Shown here: one piece after another, positions 12,001 through 16,898 of the stretch
How the letters are laid out: each line of letters opens with the position of its first letter
How positions within the stretch are numbered: the first letter of the stretch is position 1
Assembly: GCA_964453075.1 (NCBI GenBank)
Contig: CAYVNM010000009.1
Location: forward strand, 1-37,413
Length of the DNA: 37,413 bases
Reading direction: 5' to 3'
Source of the DNA: C7867-006 sp964453075
Lineage (GTDB): Bacteria > Patescibacteriota > Minisyncoccia > Phycocordibacterales > DATDWN01
Notes under the pieces: generated by a model
The model's database searches: none
Told to the model about the DNA's origin: nothing
What the model saw: the letters and a program-made list of their open reading frames with translations, nothing else
Translations under genes and position numbers: made by a program

Positions 12001-12068
12001 CTATTCCTGAGGTGGTTCCAGTGGAACCTCCACAGGCAGAGGTGGTTACAGAGACAAGTAATCCTTAA
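1..12068 (+). CDS. Giant secreted repeat protein with VGIGT repeats, two propeller-like domains and C-terminal chaperone/lectin-like modules (5' partial)
   Basis: The frame is open to the left edge (first full codon at position 3, reading GYFNATSTT...), so the ATG at 132 is internal and the real start and signal peptide lie outside; at least 4021 aa remain. Domain order by nucleotide: 17 copies of a (N/R/Y)(V/L)G(I/V)GT(S/T)(T/S/N)P-x-x-x-L motif (about 290-6740), four GCFAxNGTC modules, two sets of seven Kelch-like motifs (7060-8030 and 8660-9780), each followed by a Cys/Trp beta module, then a GADLAERY...GVVSTDPG segment (10246-10670) resembling the autocleaved chaperone-type (peptidase G2-like) domain of phage tail proteins, a helical stretch, a lectin/tail-fibre-like beta domain ending FNWIALAIKD (11484-11750), and a Thr/Pro/Glu-rich tail. 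No LPXTG or C-terminal membrane anchor is seen. Such proteins are common in Parcubacteria; an adhesin or surface-fibre role is inference. The serine hydrolase gene follows after 8 bp. Confidence 0.9.
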   Translation, partial: GYFNATSTTATSTIAGGLSVNGGSLSNDWYTGITSIDALNIGGMNFDDNAGIVSWIDLPVSTTTAGLVESYTAQLAGNPMITVYGTSIGTGGGANNLAVGIGTSTPFAKLSVAGNGLTTGYALAVSDVASTTKFVIQDNGNVGIGTTTPAARLAINSVSGDAYSLWIGSTTAPWLRVSNSGFGTTTLSGLTISGQATSTSNVGWNITGGCFAVNGTCVGGSSYGDTDVNSYIHSSTTIPKTYTANTFTNTNTFSGNTLFTSPSQGFAYLGTGGQLNTIASSSVRLSWFNNDAGFLTSLSGAASSTLLGDINTWTGLNQFAKASSTLFSAYTAYFGGTATSTFTNAGYLGIGTTTPWAQLSVNPNGITGPSFAIGSSTATNFVVTNGGNVGIGTSNPTSNLQIEGNSFKITAGGATRAYMDQSSGDMVLGLTSGAGNENVRLSTAGDSYINYELGIGTTTPTYLLNPVSATAPQLALGAGTGLAQWTFRNAGGNLYLSTTTVAGTATTTTSALTILNSGYVGIGKTNPLYNLEVYEPRSGDNATISVGQGNGFSMRLTASASSNLFTTGYQQTLGIGANGGSSLYINGLSSNVGIGTSTPYANLAVQATANQTNPIFEVASSSNATKFLTVASDGFGTTTLSGLTISGQATSTSNVGFNITNGCFAVNGTCVGGSSFSNTLANGGTATTTFYNGGLVFSDGLRLTQASSSASLFWDDSNRRLGLGTSTPWAQLSLNPNGIGSSPAFAIGSSTKTNLIVTNAGNVGVGTASPASLFTINQATNITGSSPDTYGFSLYNQGTAALSIGANSSNSYIQSWGGTPLHINDQGNNVILNGSGASRVAVGGAVDSSNARLNIVGWNLNNESDNSVGSVNVVGTIDKNDANTRTFYDVQIKPILNAGVSNSNTTVNVLGVDTVNTSVTGLTTNLIKASYGGSERFSINSAGTVGWQDGGSSSVSFYSFGSNGWSGYAMQFGTGGYTDRAFGRTSDGVGISTNDQDILDDTDFVFTSSGRLGIGTSTPQYSLSIASSTGPQLSLSAGGGLAQWTFRNAGGNLYLSTTTVAGTATTTTSALTIAGSTGNVGIGETNPTYKLQVAGASAFYNSDNSTLIELGYAPSNSWTLTRDSSGILHFNSTDGLTNVLNLARGGNVGIASTSSYGLLSINPNGIGSSPSFVIGSSTKTDFIVTNAGNVGIGTSNPLDNLHLVNGDIRLSNTGVGSAGRLLIYNPNQGNSDNLISFQDGADTSKTSIYYTTYNSLNSAIIDLNTGVPLRIGNNPLSSTPNLYIGANNGNVGVGTTTPYAKLSVNPVSGDSVSFVVGSSTATQLSVSSLGFGTTTLSGLTISGQATSTSNVGFNIASGCFAINGTCVGGGVGSYGDTDVNSYIHSSTTIPKTYTANTFTALNQFGNASSTLLSAYTAYFGGTATSTFTNAGWLGIGNVNPSYPLDISFTSTNSTAGDERAQRIVVSDTGAVNSGIDSTYAEYISLTRTGATGGSNFVTGEYIDFIGDGGADQQFKGSVINSSGVGADQMTGTLVSFSPVTTDTAVLTGHQVNLNENELEIASGVTGYAVTAYNSRNVMGGDFDVSLLDDAIAGSVAYGLRINMTNNSDDAGDEIIGLVMSASNFGLNNKTADYFMYLANYETSDAVTAGIMFDSSSGGITTALDASNQYITTALSIGDNQILGGDGVIDFTNFDVLASGFVGIGTSTPYANLAVQATANQTNPVFEVASSSNATKFLTVAGSGFGTTTLSGLNISGSATSTSNVGFNITTGCFAINGTCVGSYGDTNVNSFIHSSTTIPKTYTANTFTALQTFNYSSSTAYSSFITASTTNFVINGSIFTSLLGAGLQNTGGALTLNATGDWTGTIDGNNFAGGAIGAGELIYGGSPGSFSELAVSTNGFVLALSNGVPAWVATTTLSTISGTLPVSKGGTNSTSFANNSILTSSADGLSLISTSSHPLYVGGLFATSSTVVSTFTGGTLTLASSTIVGNATTTGTLGAGRIFMNSDYITDFTGTGLGLSTGALSVNTSQNISTLSNLTTNGLVTTSGGTGALSVTVNGTNGQVLAMSGGTPTWVATTTAGTGLSYNGSSFLLDTANSNTWSTLQTFNYSSSTAYSSFVTASTTNLTAGLVTLSTTTAGTLKTNSSGIVWADTSVSGGGHTIQNESVDLPTEAKLNFLGTGINCVDNAGVSTDCTVNAGAATAAGSTGGIQFNTGNALDAVSDFVWDKTNGRLGIGTSSPFATLSASSTSVNSAVLFDQRGTGGLLSLQQGGLDKFTVGNSGALSIFTVTGDTVKTSTGGTKITDFDYSGSTLASTTASNGYVGIFDGVIQGQGSITSTTTVTAANVGVGGHAVLRTNGQYLIIHGGGSATASVWNGIQGGTMSTLATNVVSTGSVGAGSISLKRADGRYLIIHGGAGTATSVYDPMGITAVTAGPSLTGNAATGTAAALLPNGKYLILVGGTTNWGIYDPSASPSSGYTNVSVGGTTWGPGTHIVQRDNGTFLIYAGGSTSTYIFNPFVGNGAAGNMLAGPTAPTIVTGGAFSIRRQDGLFLTLPGKANESFLYNPVGTTTTNSLGAFSGNLGVGPSAQLSEGAAQTMWRQDGRYLMITATTSGSVLTTNVIDPGAGLPGTSGAQNPTFTTSGVPTMTAGAVGLGMTAFMLPNGQYAIIRGAGNTIDIYDMNFNTGVDSANQENTYYESECISSPSLSPDSTLNWTSNQEGRIQAYVRTATSPSLCSSATYVPIGNSGDSIMATSSLDNMVQFKFVFKRELPKFLDQEWGLRKGSITRYRRVNADPVLYEVRLDNGAAIHRSQFDFGNAVSSTTAPASGPVYVNISNDASRNNALALLSSSYEPTINITNAGFTNGTTTTHAPLTTATASTTLVMKLPNGKWMVIAGNATPNAMVYDETTQAFTANTTVPTVAIGIGAISFKRPDGKFLIVMAGHGVASSTTNIYDPIANTFIAGPNLASISGTTGAGEGASFLPLPNGRVLIMHGGATAMSSIYDPVNNSMTVGPQPLSAATTVTTVGAGSLWIPKPDGTYLFLPGMVTTMTPGQLGAACSAVRTTTNIFNPYTMRFTFTGAPAQTTGGTGPGAFAFQRKDGQWVIVKGGATATSCAGGALANTSQIYNPTSNQAMIAGPTMTGNQPGPGSHAMPRPDGTWLIVPAMNIMATTSLPRTGETGNIGTTTTYIYIEEAGGLTSVGDQSTIGAFVIGPAYISNIASGAVSFQRSDGKFVTIAGAATTTTSTAVHVYDAGWVASGIYKSEQIDLSPVGTKLNANSTLVWKSNMSSMPTGGISAEVRTAKNQAALGTSTPIGIVNGGLINPGSEDTWIQINFNFRRIFPSYSGIYTDVWSSSNRTYPQRPVLTPVLYEYKVSQDKDILNLQADGLSVFRVSTNGDVYTQTGGTINTSGADLAERYTSQETLDFGEVVTIDPMNNHAVKKSRYQYEANLVGVVSTDPGFVSGAYTENSYPIGLIGRVPVKVSTENGMIRVGDYLTTSSVPGHAMKATLSGRVLGKALESIDPAKLTDCPASDVYVAGRKCTTIMMFVNLIDYGGQSVDLAMSDWTELKAERAKALALETGLEPELSGSSENTVNSIMEGGSIGVGSRNEQILGFLAELKAEREKGVVSQSELFTDRLTAVSQIISPEFISNAIQTKALVSNTITTDEIRSNDGLKMTLNNGKLVIHGVKRKIVSEEVASSTLVANIISSIVSTSTEATSTDVVMATSTEAVASTTETMVSEVVPEVVDLENDIVISFDTNGNAYFAGEVVANKVSTGGLSVTGTATFTGGLEVDSIGNASTTLSMLGDVTFFGRPYFTSDTGGTATVKKGAKFVDVVFDREYIETPVLSASIAFATTTSEEEIEAMFDENIQFVITKRDTKGFTVRLNKQANRDIVFNWIALAIKDSKEFTSRSEDILPIVTTDETTTATTTTTVAPVSENVIIGGESTTTPVTTLETATTTDNGTIVNELVEPIDTVVVPEPVIIEAPKQNEPIPEVVPVEPPQAEVVTETSNP
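1443..1537 (+). repeat. 95-bp direct repeat, copy 1 (pairs with 3120-3214)
   Basis: Encodes a segment reading AQWTFRNAGGNLYLSTTT. Aligning it by eye with 3120-3214 gives two mismatches in 95 bp, one of them changing nothing in the protein. Confidence 0.85.
1797..1879 (+). repeat. 83-bp direct repeat, copy 1 (pairs with 5124-5206)
   Basis: Encodes PYANLAVQATANQTNP and the following FEVASSSNAT. Two mismatches are seen against the copy at 5124-5206. Both copies are followed by the CX6C-containing module. Confidence 0.85.
3120..3214 (+). repeat. 95-bp direct repeat, copy 2
   Basis: Partner of 1443-1537, in the same reading frame and about 1.68 kb away; a likely substrate for in-frame recombination that would remove or duplicate the intervening repeats. 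Confidence 0.85.
5124..5206 (+). repeat. 83-bp direct repeat, copy 2
   Basis: Partner of 1797-1879; the same order (VGIGT unit, this repeat, GFGTTTLSG module, CX6C module) recurs at both places, so the duplicated unit is larger than the near-identical core. Confidence 0.85.
7060..8035 (+). other. First seven-motif Kelch-like (propeller) segment of the giant protein
   Basis: Seven motifs of the type (R/P)x(D/N)G(x)(Y/F)L(I)(I)xGG are seen at about 7066, 7210, 7351, 7492, 7639, 7801 and 7985, spaced 47-61 residues apart. Several are followed by a YDP or FNP turn. Kelch-type repeats form one propeller blade each, so seven copies fit one seven-bladed propeller. The fold is inference from periodicity; the motif count is read directly. 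Confidence 0.6.
8660..9790 (+). other. Second seven-motif Kelch-like (propeller) segment of the giant protein
   Basis: Seven further motifs (LPNGKWMVIAG, KRPDGKFLIVMAG, LPNGRVLIMHGG, PKPDGTYLFLPG, QRKDGQWVIVKGG, PRPDGTWLIVPA, QRSDGKFVTIAG) start at about 8665, 8800, 8962, 9111, 9300, 9471 and 9691. The segment is separated from the first set by a module with ESECISSPSLSPDSTLNW, and is itself followed by a similar module (QIDLSPVGTKLNANSTLVW), so propeller plus trailing module appears to be duplicated. Confidence 0.6.
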
Positions 12069-12076
12069 GTCAAATC

Positions 12077-13084
12077 ATGATAATGAATTTTTTACAAAAT
12101 CTAAGAAAAAATAAAACTATATTATGTGCGTTCATGGTCTTGGGAGCTGGTGCAGGAGTTTTTTTAGGTTATAAGGTTCACAACTATAAATACAAAGAAA
12201 AGTGTATTTCTAAACTTCATTTCATAAAACCAAATTTGAATTGTGATTTACATGATGATAAATCAGAAAAGCTCTCTACTTTACAAAATAAATTAGAAAT
12301 CGTTATAGATGGAATTAAAAAAACAGGTAAAGCAAAAAGAGTCTCTGTGTTTGTTAGAGATTTAAATACATCTAGATTTGCAGGGGTTAATGACGGGGAA
12401 GTTTATTATCTGGCTAGTTTATTAAAAGTTCCACTACTTGTGGGCGGTTTCAAACTTGCAGAAGTAGAACCTAGAGTACTTGATCAACAGATATATTACT
12501 CTGGTGAGCAAAATTTTTATAAAGATCAATTAGTAAAACCATCTGAATCATTGAATGCAGGGGAATCATATTCTGTAAAAGAATTAATGAAACGTTCTGT
12601 TGTTTATTCCGACAACACAGCCGCACAACTCCTTTTTGATTATTTTCCAGAAGGGTTTTTGGACAGAATCATGGAAGCTCTTGGTATACAGTTTTACAAA
12701 TCAACAGGAGAAAAAGAAAACTTTATAACCGCTAGATCATACGCTAATGTTTTTCGTATTTTATATAACGCTTCATATTTGACTAAGGAATATTCGGATG
12801 AAGCACTTTCTATTCTTACTCAGACAAACTATAAAAATGGTGCAGTATCTAAGTTGCCTCCCAAAGTTTTGGTTGCTCACAAGTTTGCAGAAAGGACTGA
12901 TATAGATGTGGAAACTAGAAATGTTTTCTTAAAACAATTTCATGAATGTGGAATTGTATACGCAAAGGATAGTGAAGAACCATATATATTTTGTATTATG
13001 ACTGATGGTTATGAGTATGCCGATTTGGAGAAGGTTATAAGTGACATTTCTTTAATTATTTATGAGGAAATGATTGAAGATTAG
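12077..13084 (+). CDS. Membrane-anchored class A beta-lactamase-like serine hydrolase
   Basis: 335 aa. One N-terminal membrane segment (about residues 15-33) follows a short basic N-terminus, so the catalytic part is extracytoplasmic. Active-site motifs of the penicillin-recognising serine hydrolases are present: SLLK (114-117, SxxK), SDN (178-180) and HKF (268-270) where class A enzymes have KTG. I see no clear omega-loop ExxLN, so hydrolysis of beta-lactams is doubtful; a cell-wall or surface-protein role is as likely. The ATG at 12077 lies 8 bp after the giant gene's stop with another ATG at 12083, and no clear Shine-Dalgarno sequence; co-transcription with the giant gene is probable. Confidence 0.8.
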   Translation: MIMNFLQNLRKNKTILCAFMVLGAGAGVFLGYKVHNYKYKEKCISKLHFIKPNLNCDLHDDKSEKLSTLQNKLEIVIDGIKKTGKAKRVSVFVRDLNTSRFAGVNDGEVYYLASLLKVPLLVGGFKLAEVEPRVLDQQIYYSGEQNFYKDQLVKPSESLNAGESYSVKELMKRSVVYSDNTAAQLLFDYFPEGFLDRIMEALGIQFYKSTGEKENFITARSYANVFRILYNASYLTKEYSDEALSILTQTNYKNGAVSKLPPKVLVAHKFAERTDIDVETRNVFLKQFHECGIVYAKDSEEPYIFCIMTDGYEYADLEKVISDISLIIYEEMIED

Positions 13085-13099
13085 CAATTTTTTAATTTG

Positions 13100-13108
13100 T
13101 GATATAAT
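13100..13108 (+). promoter_or_regulatory. Extended -10 promoter (TGA TATAAT) of the small membrane protein gene
   Basis: TATAAT at 13103-13108 is preceded by TGA, an extended -10. The ATG is only 8 nt downstream, which predicts a leaderless or nearly leaderless transcript. A weak -35 (TTAGCA, 13081-13086) overlaps the stop of the hydrolase gene. Confidence 0.6.
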
Positions 13109-13116
13109 TGTTGATT

Positions 13117-13503
13117 ATGGAACCAAATATAAATTCAGAAAAATCAAAATTTAGATATCTGATAGTAGTGCTCGTTTTGCTTCTTGTTTTGGCTATGGGT
13201 ACTACGTATTACTTTTATCAAAAAACGAAAACTAATATATCAGAAAATCCAGAGAAACAATTGTCCCAAGTAATAAAAATGGTAAGTAGACATATGGTTT
13301 TACCAACAGATGAAACTCCAACCATGGCTACAGTTTCTGACCCAGAAAAACTTAAAGATCAGCCATTTTTTATGAACGCACAAAAAGGAGATAAAGTCTT
13401 AATTTTTTCAGAATCTAGAAAAGCTATCCTCTACAATCCTACTTCAGACAAAATAATAGAAGTAGCCCCAATAAACACATCAAATCCAACTATTTCACAA
13501 TAA
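13117..13503 (+). CDS. Small single-pass membrane protein with conserved C-terminal extracytoplasmic domain
   Basis: 128 aa from the ATG at 13117; two TTG codons lie just upstream but overlap the -10 element, so the ATG is preferred. It has a short cytoplasmic N-terminus, one membrane helix (about residues 14-33) and an outer part with VLPTDETPTMATV and FFMNAQKGDKVLIF. This pattern (LPxDExPTxATVxDxxKL...GDKVLI) is, to my memory, common in small Parcubacteria membrane proteins of unknown function. No enzymatic motif is seen. Confidence 0.75.
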   Translation: MEPNINSEKSKFRYLIVVLVLLLVLAMGTTYYFYQKTKTNISENPEKQLSQVIKMVSRHMVLPTDETPTMATVSDPEKLKDQPFFMNAQKGDKVLIFSESRKAILYNPTSDKIIEVAPINTSNPTISQ

Positions 13504-13522
13504 TCACTTTAAAAACGGTGTT

Positions 13523-13550
13523 TTGTTAAAAATAATTTTTGGTTTATAAT
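13523..13550 (+). promoter_or_regulatory. Sigma-70-type promoter of the dockerin/cohesin operon
   Basis: TTGTTA (13523-13528), 16 bp spacer, TATAAT (13545-13550). The first gene starts at 13578, about 20 nt after the expected start of transcription, so this operon has a short leader. Confidence 0.6.
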
Positions 13551-13577
13551 AAGTAGTGAATTCTTTCATTATTTATT

Positions 13578-14912
13578 ATGTATTTTAAAAATTTACAAAA
13601 AATAATTTGGTTTTTATCTCTAATTTTATTTTTTTGTATAAAACCTGTTTTTTCTCAAGAATTTACTTCTACCAACTATAAGGTTTTGGATCCAGTTATG
13701 AACGCGGGTGGTTATGGATCATCTGCTAGCTTTAAACTTTTTGGTGTAATATCAGAGATATCTATAGGGACTAGCACATCATTGTCTTTTGGAGACAATT
13801 CTGGATTTTTGTATTTTCCGTTTGCTTCAACCCCATCAGTTTCTATTACAGCAGGGAATGGTCAAGCCTCTCTTTCTTGGACTGGCTCTACAGGGTATTT
13901 AGGTTGGACAGCTTCTGGATATTCTGTGGGTCAATCAACTATTTCTGGAGGTCCTTACACATATACTTCACTAGGCAATGTCAATTCTTCTGTTCGTACA
14001 GGTCTTACAAATGGAACTACATATTATTTTGTTATCGTTGTTAAAGATTCTTTTGGTAATTCCATAGCCACTTCAACACAAGTTTCAGCAACTCCAAGTA
14101 GTCCGGTTACACCGCCATCTGGCGGAGGGGGTGGCGGAGGAGGTGGTGGTGGGGGTGGAGGAATAATAACCATCTCTGAAACAGGAGTAATTTTTTCTGG
14201 TAGAGCTTATCCATTAAGCAAGGTTACTTTTCTAAAAGACGGTCAATTAGCTTTAACTACTATAGCTGGTCCAGATAGTAAATTTGAAGCAAAAATTACA
14301 AATCTTACTTCTGGTGACTATACTTTCTCAGTTTATGGAGAAGACAAGAACGGTATGCGCTCTAGCCCTTTTACTTTTTCTATATCCATAACATCTGGGG
14401 CTCTAACGAGAATAAGTGGTATTTTTATTGCACCTACCATTGCGGTAGATAAAAGCGAAGTTAAAAAAGGTGATAATATCGTTATATTCGGTCAAAGCTC
14501 GCCTTTGTCTGAGATTATAATAAATGTTAATTCTGAAAATGAATTTTTTGAAAAGACACCCAGTGATAAAGATGGAATATATTTAAGAAATTTTGATACT
14601 TCTGTTCTTGAGTTAGGACAACACACCACAAAATCAAAAGCCTCTGTTGGAGGCGAGATAAGTTCTTTCAGCAACACAGTGGGGTTTATTGTTGGGACAA
14701 AAAATGTAACGGTTAAACCAACAGAAAAAATGACTAAATGTGACTTAAACGAAGACGGAAGATGTAATTTGGTCGATTTTTCCATAGCGGCGTATTGGTA
14801 CAAGCGCACTCTTAGTCCAGAGTTTATAATAAGAGAGAAAAAACACTTAAACGCTGATGGTAGGGTAGATTTAGTAGACTTTAGTATTATGGCTTATTAC
14901 TGGACGGGTTAA
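13578..14912 (+). CDS. Secreted FN3/Ig-like protein with C-terminal dockerin
   Basis: 444 aa. Signal peptide at residues 1-26 (hydrophobic core then PVFSQ). An N-terminal STNYKVLDPVMNAGGYGSS segment is typical of Parcubacteria surface proteins. Fibronectin type III domain at about 86-172, a run of 14 glycines (182-195), two Ig-like domains (about 196-275 and 280-375) and a type I dockerin-like end (388-444) with two calcium-loop repeats: DLNEDGRCNLVD and HLNADGRVDLVD. The second loop has His at its first ligand position. The next three genes encode cohesin-like proteins, so the dockerin probably has its partners in the same operon. The binding itself is inference from the families. Confidence 0.85.
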   Translation: MYFKNLQKIIWFLSLILFFCIKPVFSQEFTSTNYKVLDPVMNAGGYGSSASFKLFGVISEISIGTSTSLSFGDNSGFLYFPFASTPSVSITAGNGQASLSWTGSTGYLGWTASGYSVGQSTISGGPYTYTSLGNVNSSVRTGLTNGTTYYFVIVVKDSFGNSIATSTQVSATPSSPVTPPSGGGGGGGGGGGGGGIITISETGVIFSGRAYPLSKVTFLKDGQLALTTIAGPDSKFEAKITNLTSGDYTFSVYGEDKNGMRSSPFTFSISITSGALTRISGIFIAPTIAVDKSEVKKGDNIVIFGQSSPLSEIIINVNSENEFFEKTPSDKDGIYLRNFDTSVLELGQHTTKSKASVGGEISSFSNTVGFIVGTKNVTVKPTEKMTKCDLNEDGRCNLVDFSIAAYWYKRTLSPEFIIREKKHLNADGRVDLVDFSIMAYYWTG

Positions 14913-14919
14913 AAAAATT

Positions 14920-15786
14920 ATGAAAAAATTTATTAAATCTTTATCGGTTTTTGTAATTCTCTTGTTATGGTTTGTTCCTAAACCATCTTTTTCGGCGGAA
15001 ATGTTCTTTCAAACAGAAAAAATTTTGTATGGAAAAAATGAAAATTTTGTTGTAAAAGTATTTATAGACACAGAGAGTGTTTCTGTAAATGCAGTCGAGG
15101 GTAAAATTGTTTTTAATGATATTTTGGAAATAAAAGAAATCAGAGATGGTAATTCATCGATTAATTTTTGGATAGAGAAACCAGTCAATAATTCTAAAGG
15201 CGAAATAACTTTTTCTGGTATAACCGCTGGTGGTTTCACTGGACAGGAGAAGTTTTTATTTTCAATCATTTTCAGTGCAAAACAAGAGGGAAAAGCTCTT
15301 ATAAATTTTGATGGTGTCCAAGTATTAAAGAATGACGGGATTGGTACTGGTGTGATGGTAAAAAAAACACCTTTGAACCTTTCGATTTCAAATGAATCAA
15401 ATACTAAAGAATCTGTATTAATAGATGATAGTAATCCTCCTGAAGATTTTAAGCCTAGTGTGGGGATTGACCCAAGCATGCTTGGAGGTAAGTATTTTGT
15501 AGTTTTTAGTACTCAGGATAAAGGTGTGGGTATTGATCATTATGAAATTCGTGAAGGTTTCTGGGGTGAATATGTTGTGGCAGAAAGTCCATATCTTTTA
15601 ACTGATCAAGGTCTGACAAAAAAAATATATATAAAAGCAATAGATAAAAATAAAAATGAGAGAGTGGTGACTTTTGCACCGCAAAATTACATCAAGTGGT
15701 ATCAGAATTACTTAATTATTAGTATAATAATATTGCTCATAATAATTTTATTCCTTCAAAAAAAATGGAGAAAAAATACACGATAA
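14920..15786 (+). CDS. Cohesin-like surface protein with C-terminal membrane anchor (1 of 3)
   Basis: 288 aa. Signal peptide (1-25, ending SFSA), then a cohesin-like beta domain (about 28-155: VFIDTESVSVNAVEGKIVF, a FSGITAGGFTG turn and a LKNDGIGT ending), an Ig-like segment (about 190-250) and a single C-terminal membrane helix (263-279) with a basic tail, which places the domains outside. The ATG is 7 bp after the dockerin gene's stop. Cohesins bind dockerins; here one dockerin protein and three cohesin proteins sit in one operon. The cohesin assignment rests on pattern resemblance shared among the three paralogues. Confidence 0.8.
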   Translation: MKKFIKSLSVFVILLLWFVPKPSFSAEMFFQTEKILYGKNENFVVKVFIDTESVSVNAVEGKIVFNDILEIKEIRDGNSSINFWIEKPVNNSKGEITFSGITAGGFTGQEKFLFSIIFSAKQEGKALINFDGVQVLKNDGIGTGVMVKKTPLNLSISNESNTKESVLIDDSNPPEDFKPSVGIDPSMLGGKYFVVFSTQDKGVGIDHYEIREGFWGEYVVAESPYLLTDQGLTKKIYIKAIDKNKNERVVTFAPQNYIKWYQNYLIISIIILLIIILFLQKKWRKNTR

Positions 15787-16898
15787 TATTATTTTTTATA
15801 TTTTTTATACCAGCACTGGTTTCGGCTGCGAATCTTTCTATAAGTCCAGCGGGCGGAACCTTTGAGGTTGGAGATAGAGTTACTATAAGGATAATTGCCA
15901 CAGGAGATGTGCCTTTTAATGCAATATCTGGAGATGTTTTATTTCCAACTTCTATTTTTTCAATTGAATCAGTTTCCAAATCCACTTCCGTACTTAACTT
16001 TTGGGTTACAGAACCCACTTTTTTAAAGAGTATTGGTTCTGTCAGATTTGAAGGTGTGGCTTTGGGTGGTTTTCAGGGTACCACAGGGACCGCTGTTACA
16101 GTTAATCTTAGGGCCGTAGGTGTTGGCTCAGATAAGGTTTATTTTAGATCTGGTCAGATTTTGGCAAATGATGGTGAGGGGACTGATATTACGGGTGATT
16201 TAATAGGGGCTAATTTCTCGGTAAAAGAAGCTGCGGTTAAAGTTCCAGAAAAAGAAAAAATAATTGTTCCAAATCCTGTTGTGGAAATAGAGATTCCTCA
16301 ACCTAAACCTTCCTTGAAAGCTCCAGAGATAATGACGGGAACAAGATATGGTGAAAGATCTATCGTGGGACTATCAGATTATCCTAGATCGCAAGTATTA
16401 GTGACGTTTGTTGCTCTGGATGGATCAAAGATATTTATAACTGGAGTAGCAGATGTAGATGGTGGTTTCAGTTTGGTAATTCCAAAATCTTTGAAGAGAG
16501 GATCGTATTCCGTTTCGGCTGTAATGATAAAAGAGGATAAAACCAATAGTCAGACTTCTAATTTAATAACAATAAAAATAGGTAATATCTTTTCAGATTT
16601 GGGTTACGATGTGTGGTTTTTAATGGTTGTTCTAATACTTCTTGTAATATATTTATTGTTACGCATTTATTTTCACTTAAAGAAAGATAAATTTAGACAA
16701 AAAGAAATAAAACATGAATCTGGTGAAGCAGAAAAAGTTACCCACAAGTCATTTGATATATTACGTGAAGATATAAGTAATTATGAAAATGAAAAATTGA
16801 GCACTTCAGAACGAAAGATTATTTCAGGTATTAAAAAGGATATAAATGAAGCCGAAAAAACAATAAATAAGGAGATAAAGGATATAGAGTCCATATGA
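15765..16898 (+). CDS. Cohesin-like surface protein with C-terminal membrane anchor (2 of 3)
   Basis: 377 aa, overlapping the previous gene by 22 bp (translational coupling likely). Signal peptide 1-21 (PALVSA), a cohesin-like domain (22-155) with the same landmarks as its neighbours: LSISPAGGTFEVGD start, VLNFWVTEP, FEGVALGGFQG, ILANDGEGT. A Pro/Glu-rich spacer (158-188) leads to an Ig-like domain (188-270), a membrane helix (282-302) and a 75-residue charged, probably coiled cytoplasmic tail that the other two lack. The tail may contact a cytoplasmic partner; nothing identifies it. Confidence 0.8.
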   Translation: MEKKYTIILFFIFFIPALVSAANLSISPAGGTFEVGDRVTIRIIATGDVPFNAISGDVLFPTSIFSIESVSKSTSVLNFWVTEPTFLKSIGSVRFEGVALGGFQGTTGTAVTVNLRAVGVGSDKVYFRSGQILANDGEGTDITGDLIGANFSVKEAAVKVPEKEKIIVPNPVVEIEIPQPKPSLKAPEIMTGTRYGERSIVGLSDYPRSQVLVTFVALDGSKIFITGVADVDGGFSLVIPKSLKRGSYSVSAVMIKEDKTNSQTSNLITIKIGNIFSDLGYDVWFLMVVLILLVIYLLLRIYFHLKKDKFRQKEIKHESGEAEKVTHKSFDILREDISNYENEKLSTSERKIISGIKKDINEAEKTINKEIKDIESI

